Part shown: piece by piece, positions 10,264-17,506 of the stretch
Numbering within the stretch: the stretch's first letter is position 1
Layout: every line of letters starts with the position of its first letter
Assembly (NCBI RefSeq): GCF_023283485.1
Contig: NZ_JAKILU010000013.1
Coordinates: 45,538-109,537, forward strand
Origin: Shewanella glacialipiscicola
Lineage (GTDB): Bacteria; Pseudomonadota; Gammaproteobacteria; Enterobacterales; Shewanellaceae
DNA: 64,000 nt
Direction of reading: 5' to 3'
Position numbers and translations under genes: made by a program
The notes under the pieces: generated by a model
Database searches by the model: none
The model's input: the letters and a program-made list of their open reading frames with translations, nothing else
Told to the model about the DNA's origin: nothing

Positions 10264-12232
10264 GGGAATTAAGTCGTCGCTGCTTAACGTAAAGCGCGCC
10301 AACGGCTAAGTTATTACCGTCTACATCGAGACTGCGATTAATCACCAAGGGAAAGTTTTTACCTAGCCGTAAACTGATGCGCTTACATAAGGTTTCGTTC
10401 ACCAATTCGTTGCCGGCTAAGGCAATATTATGCACACCGATATTTAAATCGATATGCTCTAGCCAGTTGGCAAGATAATCAGCCAGAGAGTCTTGCATCG
10501 CAAAGGCCAGTTGACTGGGGTCATCATTACCGGCAATACGAAAACTTAATAGTGAACCTAAAGTTTTGCACCAGTTCAGGCTACGGTGCGCTTCACCTTT
10601 GGTCAGCGGGTAATCAATACGCGGGGCATTGGCACCGTGGTAACGCATGGCGGCGGCCATCAGAGCATCGCTGAGCCATTCTTGGCTTTGGGTTTCCTCT
10701 TGGGGATTAAGGCCCATTAAAATGGCGGCAATCGCCCACAGGCTTTGTAAATTATCGCGCCTGCCATGCAGTTTTAGGCTCAAAAGTGCTAAATAGTCGC
10801 TTGGGAATAGGTGCTTAAATTTTTGTGCTACAGCATTTTGCGGGCTGTTATCCAGTTGATGGAAGATTTCGTAACCGTTATCGGGCAGTTCGGGTAGGGC
10901 GAAAAAAAGTTCAGTGTCACCCTTATTATCGCAGGTGACGATTTGACTTGCGTGACTATGACTTAGGTAAATCACGGCGGCATTTTTTGCTGGTTTGTGG
11001 CTGGTAAATTTACCGTTTAACAGTGCACTGAATAACGCTGCATCCGCTATGATGTGATTTTCTGTATCGTTATCGTCAAAATCGGTAATCTCTTTGACGA
11101 CAGCGCTTTCAAAATCATTACTTTCAATATTATTACTTTCAAAATAGTCACTCTCAACAGTAAAGCCTTCTACTGTTGGTTTGTGAGATAAGGCGGCGAC
11201 ACTCAGCTCTCCTTGCTGTAAACGTGAGCGAGAACGTTTAGATGCTTGCCACTTTGCTTGATATCCATGAAAAATAACAGTTTCTCTTAAGGGTTCAGGT
11301 GCGATAAGGTTTTGAACGGCAACAGAATCGACTCCTTCACTGCAAATCTGCGCCCATGCGCCATCGATCCACGCTAGTTGTGGCCGCTGATACTGCCCTT
11401 GAATATAAATCCAATCGATGCCTTTTTGTCGCAGTACTTCGGCGAGCACTAACGTCACTCGACTATAAGCAAAGCAAATTTCGTAGAGCGGCGCGTTGAG
11501 TTTATCGTGCTCTTGCGTTGGTCTGGCGCAAATAAGCGGTTTTTCAATGCTGGATAGTGCGAGGACTTGTGCATCATTCAAACAAAAATGGGCGTTCAAC
11601 GTATTGGGGTTACAAATTAACAGCTGTGGCCGTCCGCCTAAGGATTCATTAAAGGGAGTCAGGCTGAGTTGCAGGTTATCGGCAGCTGCTAACGTTAATG
11701 TGACTTGTGTGGGTAAATCCTGTGTTGGTAAATTTTGTGTCGATAAACCCTGCGTTAGTAAATCCTGCACCATGGCGTGAATATCGGATAGCGTTAACGC
11801 TTTTTGCGCGGGTGTTAATAGCGTTTCACCTTTGCAGCAAGGGCAGGCTAAACCTAGCGTGCCAAACTTAGCCGACTGATTATCGCCAATCAAGGGATAA
11901 CATTGCTGGCAAAAGGGCGTGAGTGCTTGGTTGCAATCAGATTGTGGATAATTGAGTAAGGTTTTACCCCCTTGATGCTCATCGATAACCTTAATGCTGG
12001 AGTCAATCAGCCACGCGGAAATTAAAAAGTCTGTGGCTATGGCATCGGCTAATTGTTCTAGCTGAGCTTGTTCACCTAAAGCCTCGATAAAGTAGTTGTG
12101 TTGGCCAACATTATTTTGCCCATCACAGCCTATGTTAATGTTCAGCGCATCGTAATTTAGATATTGATTACATAAATGTGCATATAAAGGCACCTGACGT
12201 GAACAGGTAAAATCAAATCGAATATTCTTCAT
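10256..12232 (-). CDS. HypF-like hydrogenase maturation protein (HydE/HyaE-type paralogue)
   Basis: A 658-residue protein between the hydrogenase protease gene and hypF. A Cys pair resembles a degenerate zinc finger (CQQC and CPCC, about residues 115-140). The C-terminal 200 residues resemble the Kae1-like end of HypF (IALAGNELVNETLCKRI and NNLAVGALYVKQ). No acylphosphatase domain is evident. Its place matches the gene called hyaE in Shewanella hydrogenase loci and hydE in Wolinella/Helicobacter hydABCDE; I recall those relations from memory. It is not related to E. coli HyaE, which is thioredoxin-like. Two in-frame 15-base repeat arrays (11106-11165, 11711-11770) encode poorly conserved linkers. 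The ATG at 12232 is preferred; a GTG at 12247 is possible. The molecular role is unknown. Confidence 0.75.
   Translation of the reverse strand: MKNIRFDFTCSRQVPLYAHLCNQYLNYDALNINIGCDGQNNVGQHNYFIEALGEQAQLEQLADAIATDFLISAWLIDSSIKVIDEHQGGKTLLNYPQSDCNQALTPFCQQCYPLIGDNQSAKFGTLGLACPCCKGETLLTPAQKALTLSDIHAMVQDLLTQGLSTQNLPTQDLPTQVTLTLAAADNLQLSLTPFNESLGGRPQLLICNPNTLNAHFCLNDAQVLALSSIEKPLICARPTQEHDKLNAPLYEICFAYSRVTLVLAEVLRQKGIDWIYIQGQYQRPQLAWIDGAWAQICSEGVDSVAVQNLIAPEPLRETVIFHGYQAKWQASKRSRSRLQQGELSVAALSHKPTVEGFTVESDYFESNNIESNDFESAVVKEITDFDDNDTENHIIADAALFSALLNGKFTSHKPAKNAAVIYLSHSHASQIVTCDNKGDTELFFALPELPDNGYEIFHQLDNSPQNAVAQKFKHLFPSDYLALLSLKLHGRRDNLQSLWAIAAILMGLNPQEETQSQEWLSDALMAAAMRYHGANAPRIDYPLTKGEAHRSLNWCKTLGSLLSFRIAGNDDPSQLAFAMQDSLADYLANWLEHIDLNIGVHNIALAGNELVNETLCKRISLRLGKNFPLVINRSLDVDGNNLAVGALYVKQRRLNSHA
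11106..11165. repeat. 15-bp in-frame tandem repeat, array 1
   Basis: Four imperfect 15-base units (CTTTCAAAATCATTA, CTTTCAATATTATTA, CTTTCAAAATAGTCA, CTCTCAACAGTAAAG on the plus strand) lie inside the HypF-like gene. They encode an acidic, Asn/Ser-rich run (FESNN-IESND-FES). The unit is five codons, so copy-number change would keep the frame. Confidence 0.8.
11711..11770. repeat. 15-bp in-frame tandem repeat, array 2
   Basis: Four imperfect 15-base units (GGGTAAATCCTGTGT, TGGTAAATTTTGTGT, CGATAAACCCTGCGT, TAGTAAATCCTGCAC on the plus strand) encode LLTQG-LSTQN-LPTQD-LPTQV in the HypF-like protein. This is the second such array in the same gene and is in frame. Confidence 0.85.
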
Positions 12233-12776
12233 CTGTATGGACGCCACGTTTATAAGAGTCAGGGATCAGCGAGTCAATACTATGTTCGGCAATACGCGTT
12301 GCAGTGAACCCAAGGGAGGATAAATGCGATAACAGCGTTTTTTCCATTAACGGTACCGCTGCCGCGACCTTAGGAGTAAGGCCCAGAACCATAGATTCAA
12401 GTACTGTAGGTGTCACCCCTAAGATAAAGGTTTTAGGTCGGTCACCCACCATTTCCATCATATTAAGGGTTTGTAGCATTTCGACTTCATGGGCGCTGCC
12501 TTGCCAATCGATTTCTTTGGGCGCTTTATCAAAATCGAAGAAGTAGACTTCGCCAGCTTCAACCCCGTTGGCATTGACGGTATCGACCACGATTAAGTAT
12601 TCATATTGGCAGATAATAGGAATGAGCCCTTGGGCCAAGGTGCCACCATCGAGCAATTCTAGCTGATGAGACTCATGGGTAAACTGATAGTTATCAGAAA
12701 TGTAATTGACAAAATGTACGCCGATACCTTCATCGGCGTACAGGACATTGCCAATACCAAGCAGCAATATCTTCAT
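12213..12776 (-). CDS. hyaD: [NiFe]-hydrogenase maturation protease
   Basis: An endopeptidase that cuts the C-terminal tail of the large subunit HyaB after nickel insertion. The signature GIGNVLYADEGIGVH contains the nickel-sensing acidic residue, and further Asp and His ligands follow (VVDTVNAN and GSAHEVEML). The ATG at 12776 has AGGAG just upstream and gives MKILLLGIGN, 187 residues, matching the family. It starts a few bases after the hyaC stop and overlaps the downstream HypF-like gene by about 20 bases. Expected substrate: the DPCMACSVH/V site of HyaB. Confidence 0.95.
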   Translation of the reverse strand: MKILLLGIGNVLYADEGIGVHFVNYISDNYQFTHESHQLELLDGGTLAQGLIPIICQYEYLIVVDTVNANGVEAGEVYFFDFDKAPKEIDWQGSAHEVEMLQTLNMMEMVGDRPKTFILGVTPTVLESMVLGLTPKVAAAVPLMEKTLLSHLSSLGFTATRIAEHSIDSLIPDSYKRGVHTDEEYSI

Positions 12777-12783
12777 TGGGCTC

Positions 12784-13458
12784 CTAGTGGTGTGAGTCTG
12801 GCTTTGGATAGTCGTAGCCAGAGACAATTGAGTCGACCGAGTTATGTTTGAAGCGTATTCCTGACCACACCGCCATATAGACGTGGATCACCACAAAAAT
12901 AACAAATGCCCAAGTTAAATAATGATGCCAAATCCTCAGCTGTGCCAGTCCACCCATTTGTGCGGTGATCCAAGCTGCACTGCCCCAGAGCATGCCACCT
13001 AAACCTTCGTGGTACACATTGGCGTATAGCACCAGACCCGTTATACATATCACAACAGCGACAAGGGAAATTGCTATATAAGTCACAAATTGCAGCGGTC
13101 CATAGACACCGGCTTTATGTAAATGGCCCATCCATAAGTAGGATTTGAGCTGAGTGATCCAACTTTTTATACTCATCACATCGCGAAATGAGCGCCGCTC
13201 AATATCACTTCGGCTGAAAAAATACAGATAGAAGCGCACTAAGGTGATGGCGGTTAATAAAAAACCACCCATCAGATGAGCGAAGCGGATCCAGCCCTGT
13301 ACCAGCACATCAGAGCTATCGGGTGTGACTAAAAACGGCCAAGAAATATAGAATCCTGTCACTACGAGCACGAGAATCGATAATGCGCGTAACCAATGGA
13401 AAATCCGTATTGCAGGACTAAAAACCAGTGTCCGAATGCGGGTTGCAGAATGGTCCAT
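12784..13458 (-). CDS. hyaC: Ni/Fe-hydrogenase b-type cytochrome subunit
   Basis: A membrane di-heme cytochrome b that anchors the periplasmic hydrogenase and passes electrons to quinone. Four membrane segments are apparent, with histidines at RIFHWLRAL, RFAHLMGGF, RIWHHYLTW and VVIHVYMAV that fit heme ligands. The ATG at 13458 with a GGAGGG Shine-Dalgarno gives 224 residues. It follows hyaB and precedes hyaD, the standard order for group 1 uptake hydrogenases. Confidence 0.95.
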   Translation of the reverse strand: MDHSATRIRTLVFSPAIRIFHWLRALSILVLVVTGFYISWPFLVTPDSSDVLVQGWIRFAHLMGGFLLTAITLVRFYLYFFSRSDIERRSFRDVMSIKSWITQLKSYLWMGHLHKAGVYGPLQFVTYIAISLVAVVICITGLVLYANVYHEGLGGMLWGSAAWITAQMGGLAQLRIWHHYLTWAFVIFVVIHVYMAVWSGIRFKHNSVDSIVSGYDYPKPDSHH

Positions 13459-13477
13459 TTTGCTTTCCCTCCCTCGA

Positions 13478-15181
13478 TTATTGGCCATTGGGGCTGACAC
13501 GAAACTCGCTCAGTTCTTGACCTTTAAAATCCATAACGTGTACTGAACACGCCATGCAAGGGTCAAATGAGTGAATAATACGTATCACCTCAAGGGGTTT
13601 AGTTGGATCTTCCAGTTTTAGGCCGATGAGTGATGCTTCATAGGGACCCATTTTCCCGTTAGCATCAATAGGACCGGCGTTCCAAGTGGTCGGTACCACA
13701 GCTTGATAGTTTTCAATTACACCATTTTTGATGCGCAGCCAGTGGCTTAACGAACCACGGGGAGCTTCCATCATGGCATGGCCAATATATTCCTTATTCG
13801 GGTCCATATCGGGTTTTATATAGGTTGTTTCATCTGACTGTATGTTGGTAATTAATGCGTCGAAGGTTTTTAAGCCTTCTTGCGCTGCTATTAATGTTTG
13901 CAACATACGTGCAGCGGTACGACCTAAAGTGGTAAATAACGCCTCGATAGGTAAGCCTGTCCGCGCGAGTAGGCCATTAACGGTATCCACAACAATTTGA
14001 TTACCGCGGGCATAGCTAACCAGTAAGCAAGCGAGTGGGCCAACTTCAACCGGTTCACCTTTGTAACGAGGTGATTTCACCCACGAATATTTACCGTCAC
14101 CGTCTAAGGTTGGCAACTTACCGTAAACAGTATCGCGCTCAACAAAGCCGGTATAGTTAGGGATAGTTGTCCCGTCGTAGGGGTGTTGCGGCGCATCGGC
14201 GCTGTACCAAGCGTGGGTGACGTCTTCGGCAATCCAGTCTGGATTGATATCACTGACGCCCGCTAAATCGCCATTCATAATCACACCTTGGTCAAACAGG
14301 TGTTCACCATTGGCAAGAACAAACTCTTGTGAAGCCATAAAGTTCTTCACGTTAACGCCGCCCAGTACACTAGGTTCAGCACCAAAAGCTTCGGCGGCCA
14401 TGACGATGTCAGCTTGATATCCGCGCACAATAAAGTCAGTCACGATAGCGTGTTTTTGCTTCCACTCTTGCAGGCGTGCAGGGCTTAACATGTCGCGTAC
14501 TGAGGTTACACCGCCTACCACTATAGATTGTGGATGAGGCGATTTACCGCCGAATATTGCCATCATTTCAGCGGCAATACGCTGTACTTCAAGTGCTTTA
14601 AGGTAGTGTGATAGAGCGACAAGGTTTTGTTCAGGCGTAAATTTATAGGTGCCATTTCCCCAGTAAGCATTCGCAAAAGGGCCTAGTTTACCAGTGTCGA
14701 CAAAGCCCTTAATTCGCTCTTGGACTGCCCTTAAGTCACCTTCGCCAGCGGCAATGGGGTTATCGGTATATTTTAAAGCAACTTGGGCGGCTTTCGCGGG
14801 ATCGGCGCTGAGTGCAGAAACCACATCAACCCAATCTAACCCATGTAGGTGATAAAAATGCACAATGTGATCGTGCATAAATAATGAGGTTTGCATCAGT
14901 GAACGCAAATATTTAGCGTTAAGTGGAATAGTCATCCCTAAGGCATTCTCCACCGCTTCAGTACCACAGCGGTAGTGTGAATAAGTACACACACCGCAAA
15001 TGCGCTGGACAATTAAGCCCACGTCCATTGGAGTACGACCTTTAAGAATGACTTCAATACCGCGCCACAGGGTAGAAGATGACCAAGCCTTACTGATGAC
15101 ATTATTCTCATCGACTTCGACTTCGATACGTAAGTGACCCTCAATACGTGTGATAGGGTCGATAACTACGCGTTTACTCAT
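13478..15181 (-). CDS. hyaB: [NiFe]-hydrogenase large subunit
   Basis: The catalytic subunit that splits H2 at a Ni-Fe(CN)2CO centre in the periplasm. The N-terminal ligand motif is RICGVCTYSH and the C-terminal motif is DPCMACSVH. The 19-residue tail after that histidine is the part removed by HyaD. The length is 567 residues. It has no signal of its own and is expected to be carried across the membrane with HyaA by the Tat system. It starts 3 bases after hyaA ends. Confidence 0.97.
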   Translation of the reverse strand: MSKRVVIDPITRIEGHLRIEVEVDENNVISKAWSSSTLWRGIEVILKGRTPMDVGLIVQRICGVCTYSHYRCGTEAVENALGMTIPLNAKYLRSLMQTSLFMHDHIVHFYHLHGLDWVDVVSALSADPAKAAQVALKYTDNPIAAGEGDLRAVQERIKGFVDTGKLGPFANAYWGNGTYKFTPEQNLVALSHYLKALEVQRIAAEMMAIFGGKSPHPQSIVVGGVTSVRDMLSPARLQEWKQKHAIVTDFIVRGYQADIVMAAEAFGAEPSVLGGVNVKNFMASQEFVLANGEHLFDQGVIMNGDLAGVSDINPDWIAEDVTHAWYSADAPQHPYDGTTIPNYTGFVERDTVYGKLPTLDGDGKYSWVKSPRYKGEPVEVGPLACLLVSYARGNQIVVDTVNGLLARTGLPIEALFTTLGRTAARMLQTLIAAQEGLKTFDALITNIQSDETTYIKPDMDPNKEYIGHAMMEAPRGSLSHWLRIKNGVIENYQAVVPTTWNAGPIDANGKMGPYEASLIGLKLEDPTKPLEVIRIIHSFDPCMACSVHVMDFKGQELSEFRVSPNGQ

Positions 15182-15184
15182 GGG

Positions 15185-16321
15185 TTATTCCTCCAGCGGT
15201 TTGGCAAAAAGACTGGCAACAGCATGGGCACCAATACCCACAACGGTCGCGCCTAAAATCACCGCACCAATAGTATCTGCGGTCGCATCCAATCCATGGA
15301 GGAGTTGACGGCCAAGGGGTTTTTCAAAGTCAGCCATATCATCCCAGAAGTTAGGTTCTGAGCAGCCCATACAACCGTGTCCAGCGAGTACCGGCCAGCT
15401 AGTGTGATGATTAAAGCGCTCGGTGGGGCAGTTGTTGTAGGTGTAAGGTCCTTTACAACCGACTTTATATAGGCAGTAACCTTCTTTCGCACCGTGATCG
15501 CCAAACTCTTCAACGAATTCACCGGCATCGAAACGACCGCGGCGTTCACAGTTATCGTGTACCCGAGCGCCATAGGCCCATTTAGGTCTGTTAAACATAT
15601 CCAGCGCGGGTAATTTACCGAACATAATGAAGTACATCAAAGTGCCGACTATATTTTTTTCGCTCGGTGGGCAACCACCTAAGTTAATCACGGGTTTACT
15701 GACAACCTCATACACACCTTTAGCACCGGTTGGGTTCGGATAGGCGGCTTGCACGCCACCAAAAGCGGCGCAAGTGCCGACAGAGATAATGGCTGCAGCG
15801 CCTTCTGCTGCATGTTTGATGATTTCTAAACCAGTGTGACCTTTACAGCCCACTGTTAAAAAACTGCCGTTATTTGCAGTTGGAATCGCCCCTTCAACGG
15901 CCAGTAAATAACGGCCTTTGTAGGTCTCGAGTGCATGTTCGAGGTTTTCTTCGGCTTGCCAACCAGAGGCAGCCATTAAGGTTTCGTGATATTCCAAGGA
16001 GATATGATCGAAAATCAGTGAGTCTAGGTTTGGCGTATCGGTACGAATTAATGATTCTGAGCAGCCCGTACATTCGGCCATATGTAGCCAGATTAACGGA
16101 ACTCTGTCGGCTAACTCAGCGGCCTGTGCAACTAAGTTACTAAAGGGCAGTGGTAATGCGAGCATGCCCGTCACCATGGCACTCCATTTCATGAAATCAC
16201 GGCGACTGATGCCATGTTGTTGCATCTTTTCAATCAGGGATTGCTGTTGACGGGGAGCGAATTGGCGTAACGCATCTAAGCGTGCCTTTCCCTGTTCATA
16301 TAGGGCTGCATGTGTGTCCAT
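15185..16321 (-). CDS. hyaA: [NiFe]-hydrogenase small subunit
   Basis: An electron-transfer subunit with three iron-sulfur clusters. The N-terminus carries a long Tat signal (SRRDFMKW near residue 40), and the C-terminus has a hydrophobic anchor followed by a short cytoplasmic tail. The proximal-cluster motif reads ECTGCSES. It lacks the extra cysteines of O2-tolerant membrane hydrogenases, so a standard O2-sensitive enzyme is likely. AAAGG lies seven bases before the ATG. It is first in the operon, 96 bases downstream of the centre of an FNR box. Confidence 0.96.
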   Translation of the reverse strand: MDTHAALYEQGKARLDALRQFAPRQQQSLIEKMQQHGISRRDFMKWSAMVTGMLALPLPFSNLVAQAAELADRVPLIWLHMAECTGCSESLIRTDTPNLDSLIFDHISLEYHETLMAASGWQAEENLEHALETYKGRYLLAVEGAIPTANNGSFLTVGCKGHTGLEIIKHAAEGAAAIISVGTCAAFGGVQAAYPNPTGAKGVYEVVSKPVINLGGCPPSEKNIVGTLMYFIMFGKLPALDMFNRPKWAYGARVHDNCERRGRFDAGEFVEEFGDHGAKEGYCLYKVGCKGPYTYNNCPTERFNHHTSWPVLAGHGCMGCSEPNFWDDMADFEKPLGRQLLHGLDATADTIGAVILGATVVGIGAHAVASLFAKPLEE

Positions 16322-16382
16322 GGGTCAACCTTTATTGTTGTTTAAATGTAAATTGGTAAGGGTTTACATAATTGACAAGCTC

Positions 16383-16424
16383 AGTTTAGCCCTTGGAAAT
16401 ATAAAAAATGTTGATGTATATCAA
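16383..16424 (-). promoter_or_regulatory. class II FNR/EtrA-type promoter of hyaABCDE
   Basis: TTGAT-GTAT-ATCAA at 16411-16424 matches the FNR consensus TTGAT-N4-ATCAA at all ten defined bases. On the minus strand, TAAACT (16383-16388) lies with its centre 32 bp downstream of the box centre. This is the spacing expected for activation from -41.5. Anaerobic induction of hya is inferred from this. Confidence 0.75.
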
Positions 16425-16643
16425 GGATCTTAAATCGGCGTGATGAAAATCTAATCTACATTTCATTAACATGACGCAGATCTGATTTCAGTTTTTTAGG
16501 TGGGACAAAATGTCTCGCTTTTACCATTTTGGATGAAATCGGTTACTTAATCATTACTCATGTGATTGAGGCGGTGCTGATGACTATGGTTCATTCGCGT
16601 GGTGAGTCTGGGCGAACAGGTTAATTAAACTTATATAAGCTTG

Positions 16644-16671
16644 TTTAAGAAAACCTTAAGATTCAGTTAAT
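16644..16671 (+). promoter_or_regulatory. three phased TTAA hexamers, candidate response-regulator box
   Basis: TTTAAG, five bases, CTTAAG, five bases, GTTAAT: three direct repeats with an exact 11-bp period, ending 34 bp before the thioredoxin gene. PmrA/QseB-family OmpR-type regulators bind direct YTTAAK-like hexamers separated by five bases. The regulator encoded at 19900 is of that type, so autoregulation of this gene set is a reasonable inference. Confidence 0.55.
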
Positions 16672-16705
16672 AGATTCAAACGTAATCGTTAACGCAGAAT
16701 ATGCT

Positions 16706-17173
16706 ATGAAGAAAATATTGTTGTTACTCAGTCTATTGGCCGTAGGCGTACAAGCCGCGCCATCACTGGACTATCAAGTGTTTAACGCGCAAAACCAAGC
16801 CGTTTCCCTGAGTGAGTTTAAAGGCAAAGTCGTCTATGTCGATTTTTGGGCATCCTGGTGTGGGCCTTGCCGTAAATCGTTTCCTTGGATGAATGAAATA
16901 CAAAAAAAGTATCAAGATCAGGGATTAGCTGTCGTGGCAATCAACTTAGATACAGATAACGAGTTAGCCCAGGAATTCTTAAAACAAGTCCCTGCCAATT
17001 TTTCAGTGCGTTTTAACCCCGAAGGTGATGTCGCTCGCCGTTTCGATTTGCTGGGCATGCCGAGCAGTTTTATGTTCAATCGTCAAGGTCAGTTAGTACA
17101 GCATCATGTTGGCTTTTATGCCGATAAAACCGCTGAATACGAGCAAGAACTTGTCAATTTACTGAAGGAGTAA
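16706..17173 (+). CDS. TlpA-like periplasmic thioredoxin
   Basis: A 155-residue thiol-disulfide oxidoreductase of the TlpA/ResA group. It has a cleavable signal peptide (about residues 1-18, ending VQA-A), then a thioredoxin fold with the redox site WASWCGPCRKS and the cis-proline loop GMPSSFMF. It is first in a run with a DUF4266 lipoprotein (gap 3 bp), a DUF3570 barrel and an ApbE homologue. A natural guess is that it keeps the two C-terminal cysteines of the DUF4266 protein reduced or paired. This is inference only. Three phased hexamers lie just upstream. Confidence 0.9.
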   Translation: MKKILLLLSLLAVGVQAAPSLDYQVFNAQNQAVSLSEFKGKVVYVDFWASWCGPCRKSFPWMNEIQKKYQDQGLAVVAINLDTDNELAQEFLKQVPANFSVRFNPEGDVARRFDLLGMPSSFMFNRQGQLVQHHVGFYADKTAEYEQELVNLLKE

Positions 17174-17176
17174 TTT

Positions 17177-17395
17177 ATGCTTAAACCCGCATTAGTCGCA
17201 GTAACGCTCATCATAGGTTTGAGTGGATGTTCAAGTTTAGGAGTGCAGCCGTGGGAAAAAGGCCAGTTGGCCCGCAGCGATATGGCGCTCGACAGTGAAA
17301 AGCTCGACCTCGCACTCGATGATCATATTTATTTTAGTAAAGAAGGCAGTAGCGGCGGACGTGCATTTGCCGGTGGTGGATGTGGCTGTAACTAA
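17177..17395 (+). CDS. DUF4266 lipoprotein with C-terminal GGGCGCN
   Basis: A 72-residue protein. The lipobox LSGC puts the lipidated cysteine at residue 18, so the mature chain is only 55 residues. It contains the family motif VQPWEKGQLA and a short acidic helix, then a glycine-rich tail with two cysteines (GGRAFAGGGCGCN). I recognise it as a DUF4266 family member. The function is unknown. It starts 3 bases after the thioredoxin gene. The small size, lipid anchor and Cys-Gly tail suggest a modified or metal-binding effector rather than an enzyme. Confidence 0.85.
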   Translation: MLKPALVAVTLIIGLSGCSSLGVQPWEKGQLARSDMALDSEKLDLALDDHIYFSKEGSSGGRAFAGGGCGCN

Positions 17396-17506
17396 ACTCT
17401 CTGTTGGTGTTATTTGCCCTTAGATGTAACGAGCAGATGTTCTAAAATCAGGGGCGAAACCCCGCAGTATTGAATAGATTGAAGTGACCTACAGGTGTTG
17501 TCAGCT

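Larger units (their letters stand above)
16322..16705. other. intergenic region between hyaA and the TlpA gene
   Basis: A 384-bp divergent control region with no gene. The hya half holds a perfect FNR box with a matching -10. The half next to the thioredoxin gene holds a CTTATATAAG palindrome (16630-16639) and three phased TTAA-type hexamers. I see no other structure in the middle. Confidence 0.8.
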
